A DNA stretch of 39,029 nucleotides from Pyrinomonadaceae bacterium (GTDB taxonomy: Bacteria; Acidobacteriota; Blastocatellia; Pyrinomonadales; Pyrinomonadaceae), in NCBI GenBank assembly GCA_019694345.1, contig JAIBCA010000175.1, forward strand, positions 1-39,029, written 5' to 3'. The position numbers and the translations under genes are program-made. A model generated the notes under the pieces. The model did not search any database and was not told the origin of the DNA. It worked only from the letters and a program-made list of their open reading frames with translations. Positions 16,461 through 25,328 of this stretch are shown here, one piece after another. Positions within the stretch are counted from its first letter, which is position 1, and every line of letters begins with the position of its first letter.

Positions 16461-19400
16461 TTAGAACTCAAGTCTAAGGCCAAATTGGATCTGCCGATTG
16501 GTGAACTGGTAAGTCGAGCGGATGGTACCAAATCCATCGGTCGTGCTCGTATTACCAAGATCGGTATTCGGCACCGCGAGCTGCGGCGTATTGAACAGAT
16601 TGAAGAAGTCAGCCCGGAACTGCATCTTGAACCGTTCATACAGGTTGAAGTACTTCGACACACCCATGTTCAGCTGATTGTTCGACGGCGAACGCAGGCT
16701 GTTGCGGGCGAGGTTGCCGAATCGGCCGGTCGGGGCATCGACAAACGAAGCACGGTTGAGGTACATACTCGCACCGCCGCCCGTATAGGGATCGCCGACC
16801 AGATCGACGCGAACGCCGTTGCGGCGAACGTCGAACGGCTGGCCGCTCTGCCAGCGGTATATACCATTGATCTGCCATCCGCCGAGGAAGGCGTCAGCTG
16901 CCGAATTCCAGTTAGAACCCCAGCGGCGGCCCTTTCCGAACGGAAGATCGTACACGGACTCGAGCGAAAGCACATGCGGAAAATCGAGTCGCGATTTCGC
17001 CATCGGCTCGATGAAGTTGATGTTGGTGTCGGCCACCGAGTCAAACGCACCTTCGCCGTTATCACGGGTCTGCGAGAATGTGTACGCCGCACGATACTGC
17101 CATCCTGCCGTAAAGCGGCGTTCGAGCTGGATCTGAAGCGAATCGTACTGTGATTTGCCGTTGTCGTCACGGACGCGGACCGGGCCGCCGTTCGTGTAGC
17201 AGTTCGGCGACGTGCGGCCGTTCGGGCAGGGCATATTGGTATTTGCCTCGACGATGCGGCCGTTCAGGTTGTAATACAGTATCAGGTTGTTGCCGCGTGT
17301 ACCGATATAGCCGATGCTGAGCGCCGTGCTGTCGGTCAGCTGACGCTGATACTGGATGTTGAACTGCTGAACGTTCGACGTTTTGTTGTCGGGTTTGACA
17401 GCGAGCACGCTCACGTTCTGCGGGTTGTTCAGGTTGACGCTCGAAACGTCGCCGAGAGGCAGCGGTCCGGTCGCCAGACGCGAATCAAGGGTGCCGTTCG
17501 GGGCACGTCCCGAAAGCGTGATGCGAACGCCATCGCCGTAGTTGAACTGTGAAAATCCGCTGTACGGCGGGTTTTGAGCCAGCTGGTTGTCGATACCGCC
17601 GCGGTCGAGGAAATAGAACATTCCGTATCCGCCGCGAAGGACCGATTTGCCCTTGCCGCCAAAATCATACGCAAAACCGAGCCTCGGGCTGAAGTTGTTC
17701 ACGTCCGTGTCGGTCAGCGAGTCGCTCTTGCCGTTGGCAACGATAAGGCGTCCGGTCGTCAGGTCAAAATTTGCCTGGCGGCCGTACATCTCGGTCGGGT
17801 TAGTAAAGTACTCATACCGGAGGCCGAGATTGAGCGTCAGATTCTTGGTGGCTTTCCAGTCGTCCTGCGCAAAAACGGCATTTTCCCAGTTACGTGTGCC
17901 GACCGTGCCGAATGGCGGCCCGATCTGATAGTTGCAGACAAAGCCGATCAGAAGGTCAGCCTGCTCCCAACCCGTTGTCGGGGCACCGCCGCACTGCGAC
18001 GGGTCGCTGTTTCCGATCAGGAAGAAATACCCTTTGCCGCGGTTCGGGCGATAGAGGGCAACGTCCCTTCTGAGCACCGTGCCGCCGACCTTGACCGTGT
18101 GGTTGCCCCGAATGTAGCTCAGGCTGTCGACGATCTGATAGGTATCCTGCGGGACGATGTATGGGCCGAAATCACCGGTGTACTCGAGCTGGCCGTTATA
18201 TCCGCCAATGAGGGCACCGCCGCCAAGGCTGGCGTCGCGGTTTGCGTTCGGAATGCCGAGATTGCCCGAGATCGGCTGGTCAAAGAATGGCGGCGTGTAA
18301 CCGTAATTGATACGGCTCGCCTGGACGCGAAGCTCGTTGAAGAGATCGGTCCTGAGCGACGAATTGAGGCCGAAGACGATGCCCTTGGTCTTGGTCGGGT
18401 TCGTTCCGGATCCGAAACCGGCAGGCAGGGCGGGCAATCTCGACGAAACCGTCTGCTCGAACTTGCCCCAGCTGAATCGTCCAAAGATCGAGTGCTTGGA
18501 CGAGAGCGTCGCGTCGATACGGGTGTCGAACGTGTTGCCGTTGGTCGTCTCGTTCCGGGTCGTCGCATAGTTGTTAAAGATACCCGGACGATTAGGCAGC
18601 GGAAAGGCCTGCAGATACCTCAGGGCGACCGGGTTCATTCGGTTGCCCGCGAGCAGGTCGACACGGTTGTTTGCGATCGGCAGATTGGTCAGGATATCGC
18701 GTAGTTGAATACTCGGCAGCAGCTCCGAGAAGTTACCCGTCCGCATAAGAGCGGTCGGTACGGTCGCCGTCTCCTGATTGAGCGGCAGGAACTGTCTCAG
18801 CCCCTCGTAATCGCCGAAGAAGAATACTCGGTCGCGCCAGATCGCTCCGCCAAAAGTGCCGCCGAATTGTCCGCGGCGAAATTCGTTCTTGGTGCTGTTA
18901 AAGGTCGGGCGTGCATCCAGATTGTCGTTTCTAACAAAGGCGAAGGCACTGCCGAAAAAGCGGTTCGTGCCGGATTTGATGACCGAATTGACGATACCGC
19001 CGCCGCCGCGGCCGAACTCAGCCGATGCGACACTGGTCTGTACGCGAAATTCCTGAACAGCCTCAGCCGACGGAAATACGTTGATCGTGTTGACCAGCGA
19101 CTCGTTGTTGTCGACACCGTCGAGCAAAAAGTTATTGGCCTGTGTCCGCTGTCCGTTCACTGACAGAGCGGCACCGCCCGTATTGCGTCCGCGGTAGGTC
19201 TCCGCATTGCCCGAAACGCCGGTCGCAAAACCGGCCGGGATGCCCTGCGTCACACCGGGCGTCAATCGTGCGAGCTCGAGGACATTTCGTCCGTTGAGCG
19301 GCAGGTCGATCGCCTCCCGGCCCGAAATGACCTGACCGAGGGCCGAGGATGTCGTATCGACCTGCGGGATGTCACTGGTGACGGTTACGGTTTCGGTAAC

Positions 19401-19751
19401 GGCGCCAGCCTCGAGCGCAAAGTCGAGATTTGCAATCTGGGCAACCTCGAGGGTGACCTCCTGCTTGATCGTCTTAAAGTTAGCTTGGGCGACCTCGATC
19501 TGATACCGGCCCGGCTGCAGCGACAATACCGCATACGAACCGTCAGCGTTCGAAACCACTTTTGCGACCCGGCCCGTGCCGACCGAGGTAACGGTGACGG
19601 TCGCACCCGCGACTACTGCTCCGTTAGCGTCGGCCACGGTGCCCTGTATCCTTGCCGATTCCGTCTGAGCCATGCCGGCAGCGGCAAAGCACAGAAGCGT
19701 AATCGCGGCAAGAACATAATTCTGCACACGTAACATACTTAAGTTTTTCAT
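16461..19751 (-). CDS. Oar-like TonB-dependent outer-membrane receptor
   Basis: A 1096-residue receptor, probably the outer-membrane importer for starch fragments. The ATG at 19751 is chosen because GAGGTGG lies 8-9 bases upstream and a signal peptide follows (VLAAITLLCFAAAGMAQ). Residues 32-112 form a carboxypeptidase-regulatory beta-sandwich (ARIQGTVADANGAVVAGATV, YAVLSLQPGRYQIEV). The plug follows (VISGREAIDLPLNGRNVLEL, NNFLLDGVDNNES), then about 850 residues of TonB-dependent-type beta-barrel ending in an aromatic residue (QIQFGLRLEF). The layout is typical of acidobacterial Oar/CarboxypepD_reg receptors. No TonB box is obvious and no SusD gene is nearby. The promoter carries a likely ROK operator, and two hairpins separate the gene from the enzyme operon. 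Ligand specificity is inferred from context. Confidence 0.9.
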   Translation of the reverse strand: MKNLSMLRVQNYVLAAITLLCFAAAGMAQTESARIQGTVADANGAVVAGATVTVTSVGTGRVAKVVSNADGSYAVLSLQPGRYQIEVAQANFKTIKQEVTLEVAQIANLDFALEAGAVTETVTVTSDIPQVDTTSSALGQVISGREAIDLPLNGRNVLELARLTPGVTQGIPAGFATGVSGNAETYRGRNTGGAALSVNGQRTQANNFLLDGVDNNESLVNTINVFPSAEAVQEFRVQTSVASAEFGRGGGGIVNSVIKSGTNRFFGSAFAFVRNDNLDARPTFNSTKNEFRRGQFGGTFGGAIWRDRVFFFGDYEGLRQFLPLNQETATVPTALMRTGNFSELLPSIQLRDILTNLPIANNRVDLLAGNRMNPVALRYLQAFPLPNRPGIFNNYATTRNETTNGNTFDTRIDATLSSKHSIFGRFSWGKFEQTVSSRLPALPAGFGSGTNPTKTKGIVFGLNSSLRTDLFNELRVQASRINYGYTPPFFDQPISGNLGIPNANRDASLGGGALIGGYNGQLEYTGDFGPYIVPQDTYQIVDSLSYIRGNHTVKVGGTVLRRDVALYRPNRGKGYFFLIGNSDPSQCGGAPTTGWEQADLLIGFVCNYQIGPPFGTVGTRNWENAVFAQDDWKATKNLTLNLGLRYEYFTNPTEMYGRQANFDLTTGRLIVANGKSDSLTDTDVNNFSPRLGFAYDFGGKGKSVLRGGYGMFYFLDRGGIDNQLAQNPPYSGFSQFNYGDGVRITLSGRAPNGTLDSRLATGPLPLGDVSSVNLNNPQNVSVLAVKPDNKTSNVQQFNIQYQRQLTDSTALSIGYIGTRGNNLILYYNLNGRIVEANTNMPCPNGRTSPNCYTNGGPVRVRDDNGKSQYDSLQIQLERRFTAGWQYRAAYTFSQTRDNGEGAFDSVADTNINFIEPMAKSRLDFPHVLSLESVYDLPFGKGRRWGSNWNSAADAFLGGWQINGIYRWQSGQPFDVRRNGVRVDLVGDPYTGGGASMYLNRASFVDAPTGRFGNLARNSLRSPSNNQLNMGVSKYFNLYERFKMQFRADFFNLFNTPQLAVPNTDLGNTSTTDGFGTIRSTYQFTNRQIQFGLRLEF

Positions 19752-19793
19752 CAAATTATCCACCTCTATCGAAAATGCGATCTGGTTCAGGCA

Positions 19794-19812
19794 CGTCCGA
19801 AGAGATCGGACG
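19794..19812 (-). other. Hairpin in the receptor mRNA leader
   Basis: CGTCCGA and TCGGACG form a perfect 7-base-pair stem with a 5-base loop, about 45 bases upstream of the receptor start, inside a predicted leader of about 140 bases. It could affect mRNA stability or translation. It matches no riboswitch class I know. Confidence 0.45.
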
Positions 19813-19876
19813 ATCGATCGTTCAAAAAATTTAGAATTCACGCGAAATCGTTGGGCTCAGTAACTCTTCGCTTTTT

Positions 19877-19899
19877 GTTTGTTGTGTAAACAAACAAAG
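19877..19899 (-). promoter_or_regulatory. Probable ROK-repressor operator 1 (receptor promoter)
   Basis: On the plus strand this reads GTTTGTTG, TGTAAA, CAAACAAAG. It lies within a perfect 10-base inverted repeat (TTTGTTTGTT at 19874-19883 and AACAAACAAA at 19889-19898) with a 5-base spacer. The same GTTTGTTG-N6-CAAACAAA pattern, with a different 6-base centre, occurs at 21202-21224 upstream of the ROK gene. It overlaps the downstream edge of the -10 box and the expected transcription start of the receptor promoter, the usual place for a repressor. AT-rich CAAAC/GTTTG half-sites are similar to known XylR/ROK operators. Confidence 0.75.
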
Positions 19900-19927
19900 A
19901 ATAAATACTTTCGTAACACAATGTCAA
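19898..19927 (-). promoter_or_regulatory. Sigma-70-type promoter of the receptor gene
   Basis: On the minus strand a perfect TTGACA (19922-19927) is followed after 18 bases by TATTCT (19898-19903). An alternative -10, TTTATT, gives a 16-base spacer. Transcription would begin inside operator 1, leaving a leader of about 140 bases before the ATG at 19751. Confidence 0.6.
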
Positions 19928-19952
19928 GAAAAATTGAACTAAATTGTGAAAT

Positions 19953-21146
19953 TTAACTTGCCGAAGCAAATTTTCGTGCTAAAACGAGGCTTATCGACCC
20001 CAGGATCGTTGGTGTGTCGCCCAAGGCCGACGGCAATATCTGGGTTCCCGACAGCTCCTGCCGGATACTTCGCCGGCCGAAAGCCTGAATGTCGTCCTTG
20101 ATCAGGTCCCATGCCTTGACGATCCGTCCGCTGACTACGACCGCCTGCGGGCTGAATCCGATTATCAGGTTAGAAATGCCGATGCCCAGGTAATTTGCCG
20201 TTTCCTTGAGGATGGAGGTTGCCCGCTCTTCGCCATTCTCGGCCAGCCTTAACAGGTGGTCCATGTCAAACATACCGGAACGCGAGTCGTTGCCATTGGT
20301 GAGATACCGCCTGATGACAGCCTTTTCCGACGCGTGAGCTTCCCAGCAATCCTGCCGACCGCACGAACACACGACCGGAGCATTCTCGCCAACGTACATA
20401 TGGCCGAACTCTCCCGCGGCACCGTTCTCACCGCGATAGACCTCGCCATCGATGACGATACCGGTACCGATACCCTCGGAGATCATGACCATTATGAAAT
20501 TTCGTGTTCGTTTGACCTCTTCGGCGCCAAACCACAACTCAGCCAGTGCTACTGCGTTGGCGTCATTGTCGATGGTCACGGGCAGCGATGTCGCACGCGT
20601 GATCTGATGGCCGATATCCCAATTAACCCATTGAAAATAGGGCACATAGAGTACCGTATTGGTTATCTGGTCGGCGATCCCCGGAATGCTTATGCCGACC
20701 TCGAGGTCGTGCCCCTCATTGGCGTCGGCGAGAGCCTTGACCCGCGTGAGTATCTGCTCGTTCATATACTCGAGGTCGGGCGATGTCGGAAGCGTTTCCT
20801 TCTGGAGCAGATTGCCGCCGAGGTCGGCCAGTACGATCGTCGTCTCGCGCGGCGTGATATCAACGCCGATGGCAACAGGTGTCCCGGTTTTGAGCTGCAG
20901 CAGGGTCGGCTTTCGGCCGCCGGTCGAGTCACCCGTGCCGATCTCCTCGATATAGCCGAGCGACTGTAGGTCATCGACGATCGCCGACACGGTCGAACGC
21001 TGGAGCGAGGTTTCGCGCGCGATCTCGGCTCGCGATATCGGCGAACGCACCCTTACGTAGTTGAGTACTATCTGACGGTTGATGTCGCGGATCGTGTTAT
21101 GACGCGCGATCTGATTTTTCGCCTTTGATAAATAGATCTTCTTCAT
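19953..21146 (-). CDS. ROK-family transcriptional repressor (NagC/XylR type)
   Basis: A 397-residue sugar-responsive regulator. Residues 18-80 form a winged helix (RDINRQIVLNYVRVRSPISR, AEIARETSLQRSTVSAIVDDLQSLGYI, TGGRKP wing). From about residue 90 comes the ROK sugar-binding fold: IGVDITPRETTIVLADLGGN, IDNDANAVALAELWFGAE with Asp195, GIGTGIVIDGEVYRGENGAAGEFGHM, and the zinc site His249, Cys260, Cys262, Cys267 (CSCGRQDCWE). All sugar- and zinc-binding residues look intact. The gene lies directly upstream of the receptor on the same strand. Matching operator-like sites lie at its own 5' side and at the receptor promoter. Expected role: repression of starch uptake, lifted by a sugar such as glucose or maltose. 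The inducer is inferred. Confidence 0.9.
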   Translation of the reverse strand: MKKIYLSKAKNQIARHNTIRDINRQIVLNYVRVRSPISRAEIARETSLQRSTVSAIVDDLQSLGYIEEIGTGDSTGGRKPTLLQLKTGTPVAIGVDITPRETTIVLADLGGNLLQKETLPTSPDLEYMNEQILTRVKALADANEGHDLEVGISIPGIADQITNTVLYVPYFQWVNWDIGHQITRATSLPVTIDNDANAVALAELWFGAEEVKRTRNFIMVMISEGIGTGIVIDGEVYRGENGAAGEFGHMYVGENAPVVCSCGRQDCWEAHASEKAVIRRYLTNGNDSRSGMFDMDHLLRLAENGEERATSILKETANYLGIGISNLIIGFSPQAVVVSGRIVKAWDLIKDDIQAFGRRSIRQELSGTQILPSALGDTPTILGSISLVLARKFASAS

Positions 21147-21201
21147 CGAGCAAAATCCCTATTCAAGGCGAAGAGCAAACAGTGAGCCCTGATATGCTGG
21201 C

Positions 21202-21224
21202 GTTTGTTGCCTTAGCAAACAAAC
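21202..21224 (-). promoter_or_regulatory. Probable ROK-repressor operator 2 (autoregulatory)
   Basis: On the plus strand GTTTGTTG, CCTTAG, CAAACAAAC. It shares both 8-base arms and the 6-base spacing with operator 1 and differs almost only in the centre. It lies 56-78 bases upstream of the ROK start. A TTGTCA at about 21244-21249 could be the -35, but the -10 is poor. Confidence 0.7.
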
Positions 21225-21362
21225 ATCTAATCGTATGCCGTTTTTGACAAATCTTCAACCCCTTTTATGACATTTGAGATTAAGCCACGAACTTACTGCA
21301 GTTTTTAGGAGTCTTGAGGGGACTTTGTTCGACGCCCCCGATCTGCGCGAAAGATCATTGAA

Positions 21363-22658
21363 CTATCTGACTCGTCTCGACCTGCCAGAGTATTTCTTAA
21401 TTACCCGCCAGGTCGTCCGATCGCTGTCAAACACTGTGTTCAAGCCCTGTTCCTCCATAGGCGGGTCACCCATATACTCGTCGCCGGCCCGCCAGAACGT
21501 TTGGCCGCTCTTGGGCCTGGCCGTCCCCCCGAATGCCCAAAAATTAGCGCCCTTTACGACACCGCTGCCGACTTTTGCCAAGACGAGGCCGTAATAAGCG
21601 TCCCGGACGGTCGTTTTCGAGGACGGGTCAAATGACTGACCGTCGCGGGGCAGTCCGAATTCCTCGATCACCAGGGGTTTTGATAATCGCTCGGCAACGG
21701 CGGCGTTGTCGGCGATATATTTTTCGGTCTCGGCCGCGATCGCCGGATATTCCGCCTCCATTTTGCCGGGGGCGAACCACCCCCAATTTTTCGGCCAGAT
21801 ATGTATCGTCAAATAATCGACGTTGCTGTCGGCATGAACCGTCTCAAAGAGCTTCATATCCTGTGTCCCGATCCATCCCTCATGTCCGATCGTGACCAGA
21901 TGCCGCTGGTCGAGCGACTTGATCATCGCCGATGTTTGGCTCAGCCACGATCTGTAATCAGCATTTGCAAAGGAGCGCATCGGCCGCGGCTCGTTGGCGA
22001 TCTCCCAGGCCATTATCGTCGGATCGTCAACATAGTTTTTGCCAGAGATCTTGTTTTTGCGCTTGATGATCAGCTCGGCCTGTTTGCGGTAGTCCGCCTT
22101 GCAAGGTTCGCACGAATAGAACTTGGCCACGATGTCGCGAAGCTCGTCCCAATCCGGCTTTCTGGTCAGAAGGCTTTCGTTAACGACCTTGTTCCAGATC
22201 AGATATTGCTGAAATCCGCCGCTCCATTCCCAGTTATTGCTGAGGAATATCACTGCCCTCATTCGCCGCTTGCCCATTTCATGCAGAACGACGTCGAGGC
22301 CATTGAGTACCGTTTCATCAAATTCGCCCTGCCGCGGCTGCAGCGGCGGACCTACACGGGTGACGTCGTTTATCGGGCCCGAACCTTCGGCACCGCCGAG
22401 GAGCCGAAGATTGGTCACGCCGTTGTTCTTCAAAAAGTCGAGTTCCCTTCGCAGACGCTCGATGCCGCGCCCGCGGTCTCTTTCCAGCCCGATCAGAGAC
22501 CCGTACCAATAATTGGCCCCGACGAAGGTATATTCGGCCCCATCCGCGTAAAACGCGCCGCCGCGCGTAGTCACAAATCCGCGGCCGTCAGCACTTGCGG
22601 CAGCGAGAACGACAAGTGCGATAAGTGTTGCCATGACAGACGCTCGTATTCTGAACAT
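21363..22658 (-). CDS. Secreted GH5 beta-mannanase-like enzyme
   Basis: A 431-residue exported glycoside hydrolase resembling GH5 subfamily 7 endo-beta-1,4-mannanases. The signal peptide is MATLIALVVLAAASADG, so the start may be the ATG at 22658 or the one eight codons later. The fold begins with FVGANYWYGSLIGL. The acid/base is Glu223 (MAWEIANEPRPM) and the nucleophile is Glu333 (LVIEEFGLPRDG). Supporting blocks are NNGVTNLRLLGG, FLSNNWEWSGGFQQY, LVTIGHEGW, LTIHIWPKNWGW and KGANFWAFGG. Two cysteines in SCEPCKADY may bond. It is transcribed toward the ROK gene but 216 bases away, and is divergent from the GH95 gene, with which it may share a hemicellulose role. Exo versus endo action and mannan versus another beta-glycan cannot be settled from the sequence. 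Confidence 0.85.
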   Translation of the reverse strand: MFRIRASVMATLIALVVLAAASADGRGFVTTRGGAFYADGAEYTFVGANYWYGSLIGLERDRGRGIERLRRELDFLKNNGVTNLRLLGGAEGSGPINDVTRVGPPLQPRQGEFDETVLNGLDVVLHEMGKRRMRAVIFLSNNWEWSGGFQQYLIWNKVVNESLLTRKPDWDELRDIVAKFYSCEPCKADYRKQAELIIKRKNKISGKNYVDDPTIMAWEIANEPRPMRSFANADYRSWLSQTSAMIKSLDQRHLVTIGHEGWIGTQDMKLFETVHADSNVDYLTIHIWPKNWGWFAPGKMEAEYPAIAAETEKYIADNAAVAERLSKPLVIEEFGLPRDGQSFDPSSKTTVRDAYYGLVLAKVGSGVVKGANFWAFGGTARPKSGQTFWRAGDEYMGDPPMEEQGLNTVFDSDRTTWRVIKKYSGRSRRVR

Positions 22659-22863
22659 CCGAACATTATTGGCGATTTTGGCTTACAAGACAAAAACGGC
22701 CATCGCCGGCGTTATCGCCTTTAGCATTTTTTTCGGTTTTGACCACCGTAACGCCGAATTTGCGGTAATATCGTTAGACAAGAAAACTTTCAAGTTACGG
22801 TTTCATCCAGGCCCGGCGAACGACGTTAGAAGTGCGGGCCGCCGCCCAACGGGCATCGAGATT

Positions 22864-25314
22864 ATGAGCCTCAAGATCTATTCGCGAATACTGCTAGCCG
22901 TTGCCATTTGCGCTGTCGGGGCGTTTGCCCGGTCTGATCTGCATGGCGGCCCGTTCGATCCGGCAAATAGTGTTTGGTTCGATCATCCGGCCGCCAAATG
23001 GGACGACGCGATCCCGGTCGGCAACGGCCGTTTGGGCGGAATGGTCTTTGGCGGCGTTCAGGAAGAGCGCATTCAGCTTAACGAGGAGACCTATTGGTCA
23101 GGCGGGCCTTACTCGACAGTCGTAAAAGGCGGCTACAAGTTCCTGCCCGAGATCCAGCGGCTCGTTTTCGCCGAGCGTTATCTCGAGGCTCACAATCTTT
23201 TTGGCCGGCAGTTGATGGGATATCCGGTCGAGCAGCAGAAATATCAGAGTCTGGCGAATTTGCATCTCTTCTTCGGCCACGGCAAGGAAGTCGCCGACTA
23301 CCGCCGCTCGCTCGACCTGCGATCGGCCGTTGCCACCACCACTTATTCGGTGAACGGCATCAGGTATAAGCGCGAGGTATTTGCGTCAGCTCCGGATCAG
23401 GTGATCGTCGTCAGACTGACCGCGGACAAACCCCGGGCGATCACATTTACGGCTAACCTTCGGGGCGTCCGCAATCAGGCACATTCAAACTACGGCACGG
23501 ACTATTTTCGTATGGATCCGGTCGGCCAGGACGGACTGGCCGTTACCGGAAGATCGGCCGACTACCTCGGCGTTGCAGGCAAGATCCGCTACGAAGGGCG
23601 TCTGAGGGCCAAGGCCGAGGGCGGCACCGTCCGAACCAATGGCGTCGACCTCAAGGTCGAGAATGCCGATGCCGTGACCCTGTACTTTGCGGCGGCGACC
23701 AATTTTGTCAATTACAAGGACGTGAGTGCCGACCAGCACGCTCGGGTCGAGAAATATCTCGCCCGGCTTAATGAAAGGGCATATCCGCAGATCGCGTCGG
23801 ATGCCGAAGCAGATCATCGGAAATATTACGACCGGGCCGGGCTCGAGTTGCCGGTAACGGAGATCTCCTCGCTTCCGACAAATGAACGCAAAGAGAAGAA
23901 CCAGACATCGCCGGACCCCAGCCTGGCGGCGCTTGCATACAATTTTGGACGCTATCTGCTTATCTCGTCATCGCGGCCGGGCACGCAACCCGCCAATCTT
24001 CAGGGCATCTGGAATGACGACATGAATCCGGCCTGGGATTCGAAATACACGACCAACATCAATACTGAGATGAACTATTGGGCGGCGGATTCTGCAAATC
24101 TCGGCGAAACGGCCGAACCGCTGTTCGAGATGATCCGCGAACTGACCGATCAGGGCTCGCAGGTCGCCCGCGAACATTACGGCGCGCGCGGCTGGGTCTT
24201 TCACCAGAACACGGACATCTGGCGCGTCGCGGCGCCGATGGACGGCCCGAGCTGGGGCACGTTCACGGTCGGCGGTGCGTGGCTCTCGACACATCTCTGG
24301 GAACACTACGAATACACGCAGGACAGACAGTTTCTTGCGCGCAGCTATCCGCTGATCGAGGGATCGGTACAGTTTTTCAGCGATTTTCTGGTCAAGCACC
24401 CGAACGGCAAATGGCTTGTCACCAATCCGTCGACATCGCCCGAGAATTTCCCCGACGGCGGCGGCAACAAACCTTATTTTGACGAAGTTACGGGCAGCAG
24501 ATTGCCCGGCACGACGATCTGCGCCGGATCGTCGATCGATATGCAGATCCTGCACGACCTGTTCGGCTACTATCTGAAAGCCTCAGAGATCCTAGGTAAA
24601 CGCTCGCCGCTTGTGGAAAAGATCAGATCGCAGCGTGAGCAGCTCGTGCCGCCGCAGATCGGCTCGGACGGCTCGCTGCAGGAGTGGGCCGACGATTGGC
24701 GGTCGCTGGAAAAGAACCATCGCCACTTCTCGCACCTCTACGGTCTGTACCCCGGACGCGTACTTTGGGACAAGCGAACGCCGGCCTTGGTCGATGCTTA
24801 TAAAAAGGTGCTCAATGAGCGCGGTGATGGCGGCAAGGGCTTTTCGATGGCCTGGAAGATGGCACTCTGGGCTCGCCTCGGCGACGGCGACCGGGCCAAT
24901 AAGATATTCAAGGGGTATTTGAACGAACAGAGCTGCTCGCAAATGTTCGCTCTTTGCGGCAAATCGCTTCAGGTTGACGGCTCGCTCGGGATGACCGCCG
25001 CGATCATGGAAATGCTGATACAATCGCAGGACGGTGCGGTAGATCTTTTGCGGGCACTTCCGAGCGAATGGAGCAGCGGCGAACTCCATGGCGTGCGTGT
25101 CCGAGGCGGATTTGAGCTCGACCTTCGCTGGTCGGACCGACAGGCACACACGCTGAAGGTCACGTCGATCGCGGGATCGCCGTTTCGCCTAAAGGCCGGC
25201 CGACCGGTCCAATTGACCACGAACGGAAACACCTTTCGGACGATCGATCCTGTCGATGGCGTGATCGAGTTTCCGACGATGCAAGATAGGTCATACGTTT
25301 TGAAACTACGCTAA
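22864..25314 (+). CDS. Secreted GH95 alpha-fucosidase-like enzyme
   Basis: An 816-residue exported enzyme of family GH95 (1,2-alpha-L-fucosidases, some alpha-L-galactosidases). The frame is open back to 22633, but that extension would run across the divergent promoter region and overlap GH5. I use the ATG at 22864, which begins with a signal peptide (LAVAICAVGAFARS). The N-domain has the family opening VWFDHPAAKWDDAIPVGNGRLGGMVFGG and QLNEETYWSGGP. The barrel has NLQGIWNDDMNPAWDSKYTTNINTEMNYW at about 380-405 and NPSTSPENFPDGGG near 521, whose Glu527 is the likely general acid. The C-terminal part contains the usual LLRALPSEWSSGELHGVRVRGGF. It is followed 14 bases later by a DPP-IV-type peptidase. 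Substrates may be fucosylated plant hemicellulose or other glycans. Confidence 0.85.
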   Translation: MSLKIYSRILLAVAICAVGAFARSDLHGGPFDPANSVWFDHPAAKWDDAIPVGNGRLGGMVFGGVQEERIQLNEETYWSGGPYSTVVKGGYKFLPEIQRLVFAERYLEAHNLFGRQLMGYPVEQQKYQSLANLHLFFGHGKEVADYRRSLDLRSAVATTTYSVNGIRYKREVFASAPDQVIVVRLTADKPRAITFTANLRGVRNQAHSNYGTDYFRMDPVGQDGLAVTGRSADYLGVAGKIRYEGRLRAKAEGGTVRTNGVDLKVENADAVTLYFAAATNFVNYKDVSADQHARVEKYLARLNERAYPQIASDAEADHRKYYDRAGLELPVTEISSLPTNERKEKNQTSPDPSLAALAYNFGRYLLISSSRPGTQPANLQGIWNDDMNPAWDSKYTTNINTEMNYWAADSANLGETAEPLFEMIRELTDQGSQVAREHYGARGWVFHQNTDIWRVAAPMDGPSWGTFTVGGAWLSTHLWEHYEYTQDRQFLARSYPLIEGSVQFFSDFLVKHPNGKWLVTNPSTSPENFPDGGGNKPYFDEVTGSRLPGTTICAGSSIDMQILHDLFGYYLKASEILGKRSPLVEKIRSQREQLVPPQIGSDGSLQEWADDWRSLEKNHRHFSHLYGLYPGRVLWDKRTPALVDAYKKVLNERGDGGKGFSMAWKMALWARLGDGDRANKIFKGYLNEQSCSQMFALCGKSLQVDGSLGMTAAIMEMLIQSQDGAVDLLRALPSEWSSGELHGVRVRGGFELDLRWSDRQAHTLKVTSIAGSPFRLKAGRPVQLTTNGNTFRTIDPVDGVIEFPTMQDRSYVLKLR

Positions 25315-25328
25315 TTTGCACACACTTT

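Noticed and set aside
19953..21146. ROK protein as a glucokinase
   Set aside because: It carries an N-terminal winged helix and matching operator-like sites, so a regulator is the better reading, although the ROK fold residues are kept.
22739..22771. TTGACC and TAATAT as a promoter for the GH95 gene
   Set aside because: The spacer is 21 bases, too long for a normal sigma-70 promoter.
22633..22863. Upstream in-frame extension of the GH95 gene (77 codons)
   Set aside because: It would overlap the start of the divergent GH5 gene and place the obvious signal peptide inside the protein.
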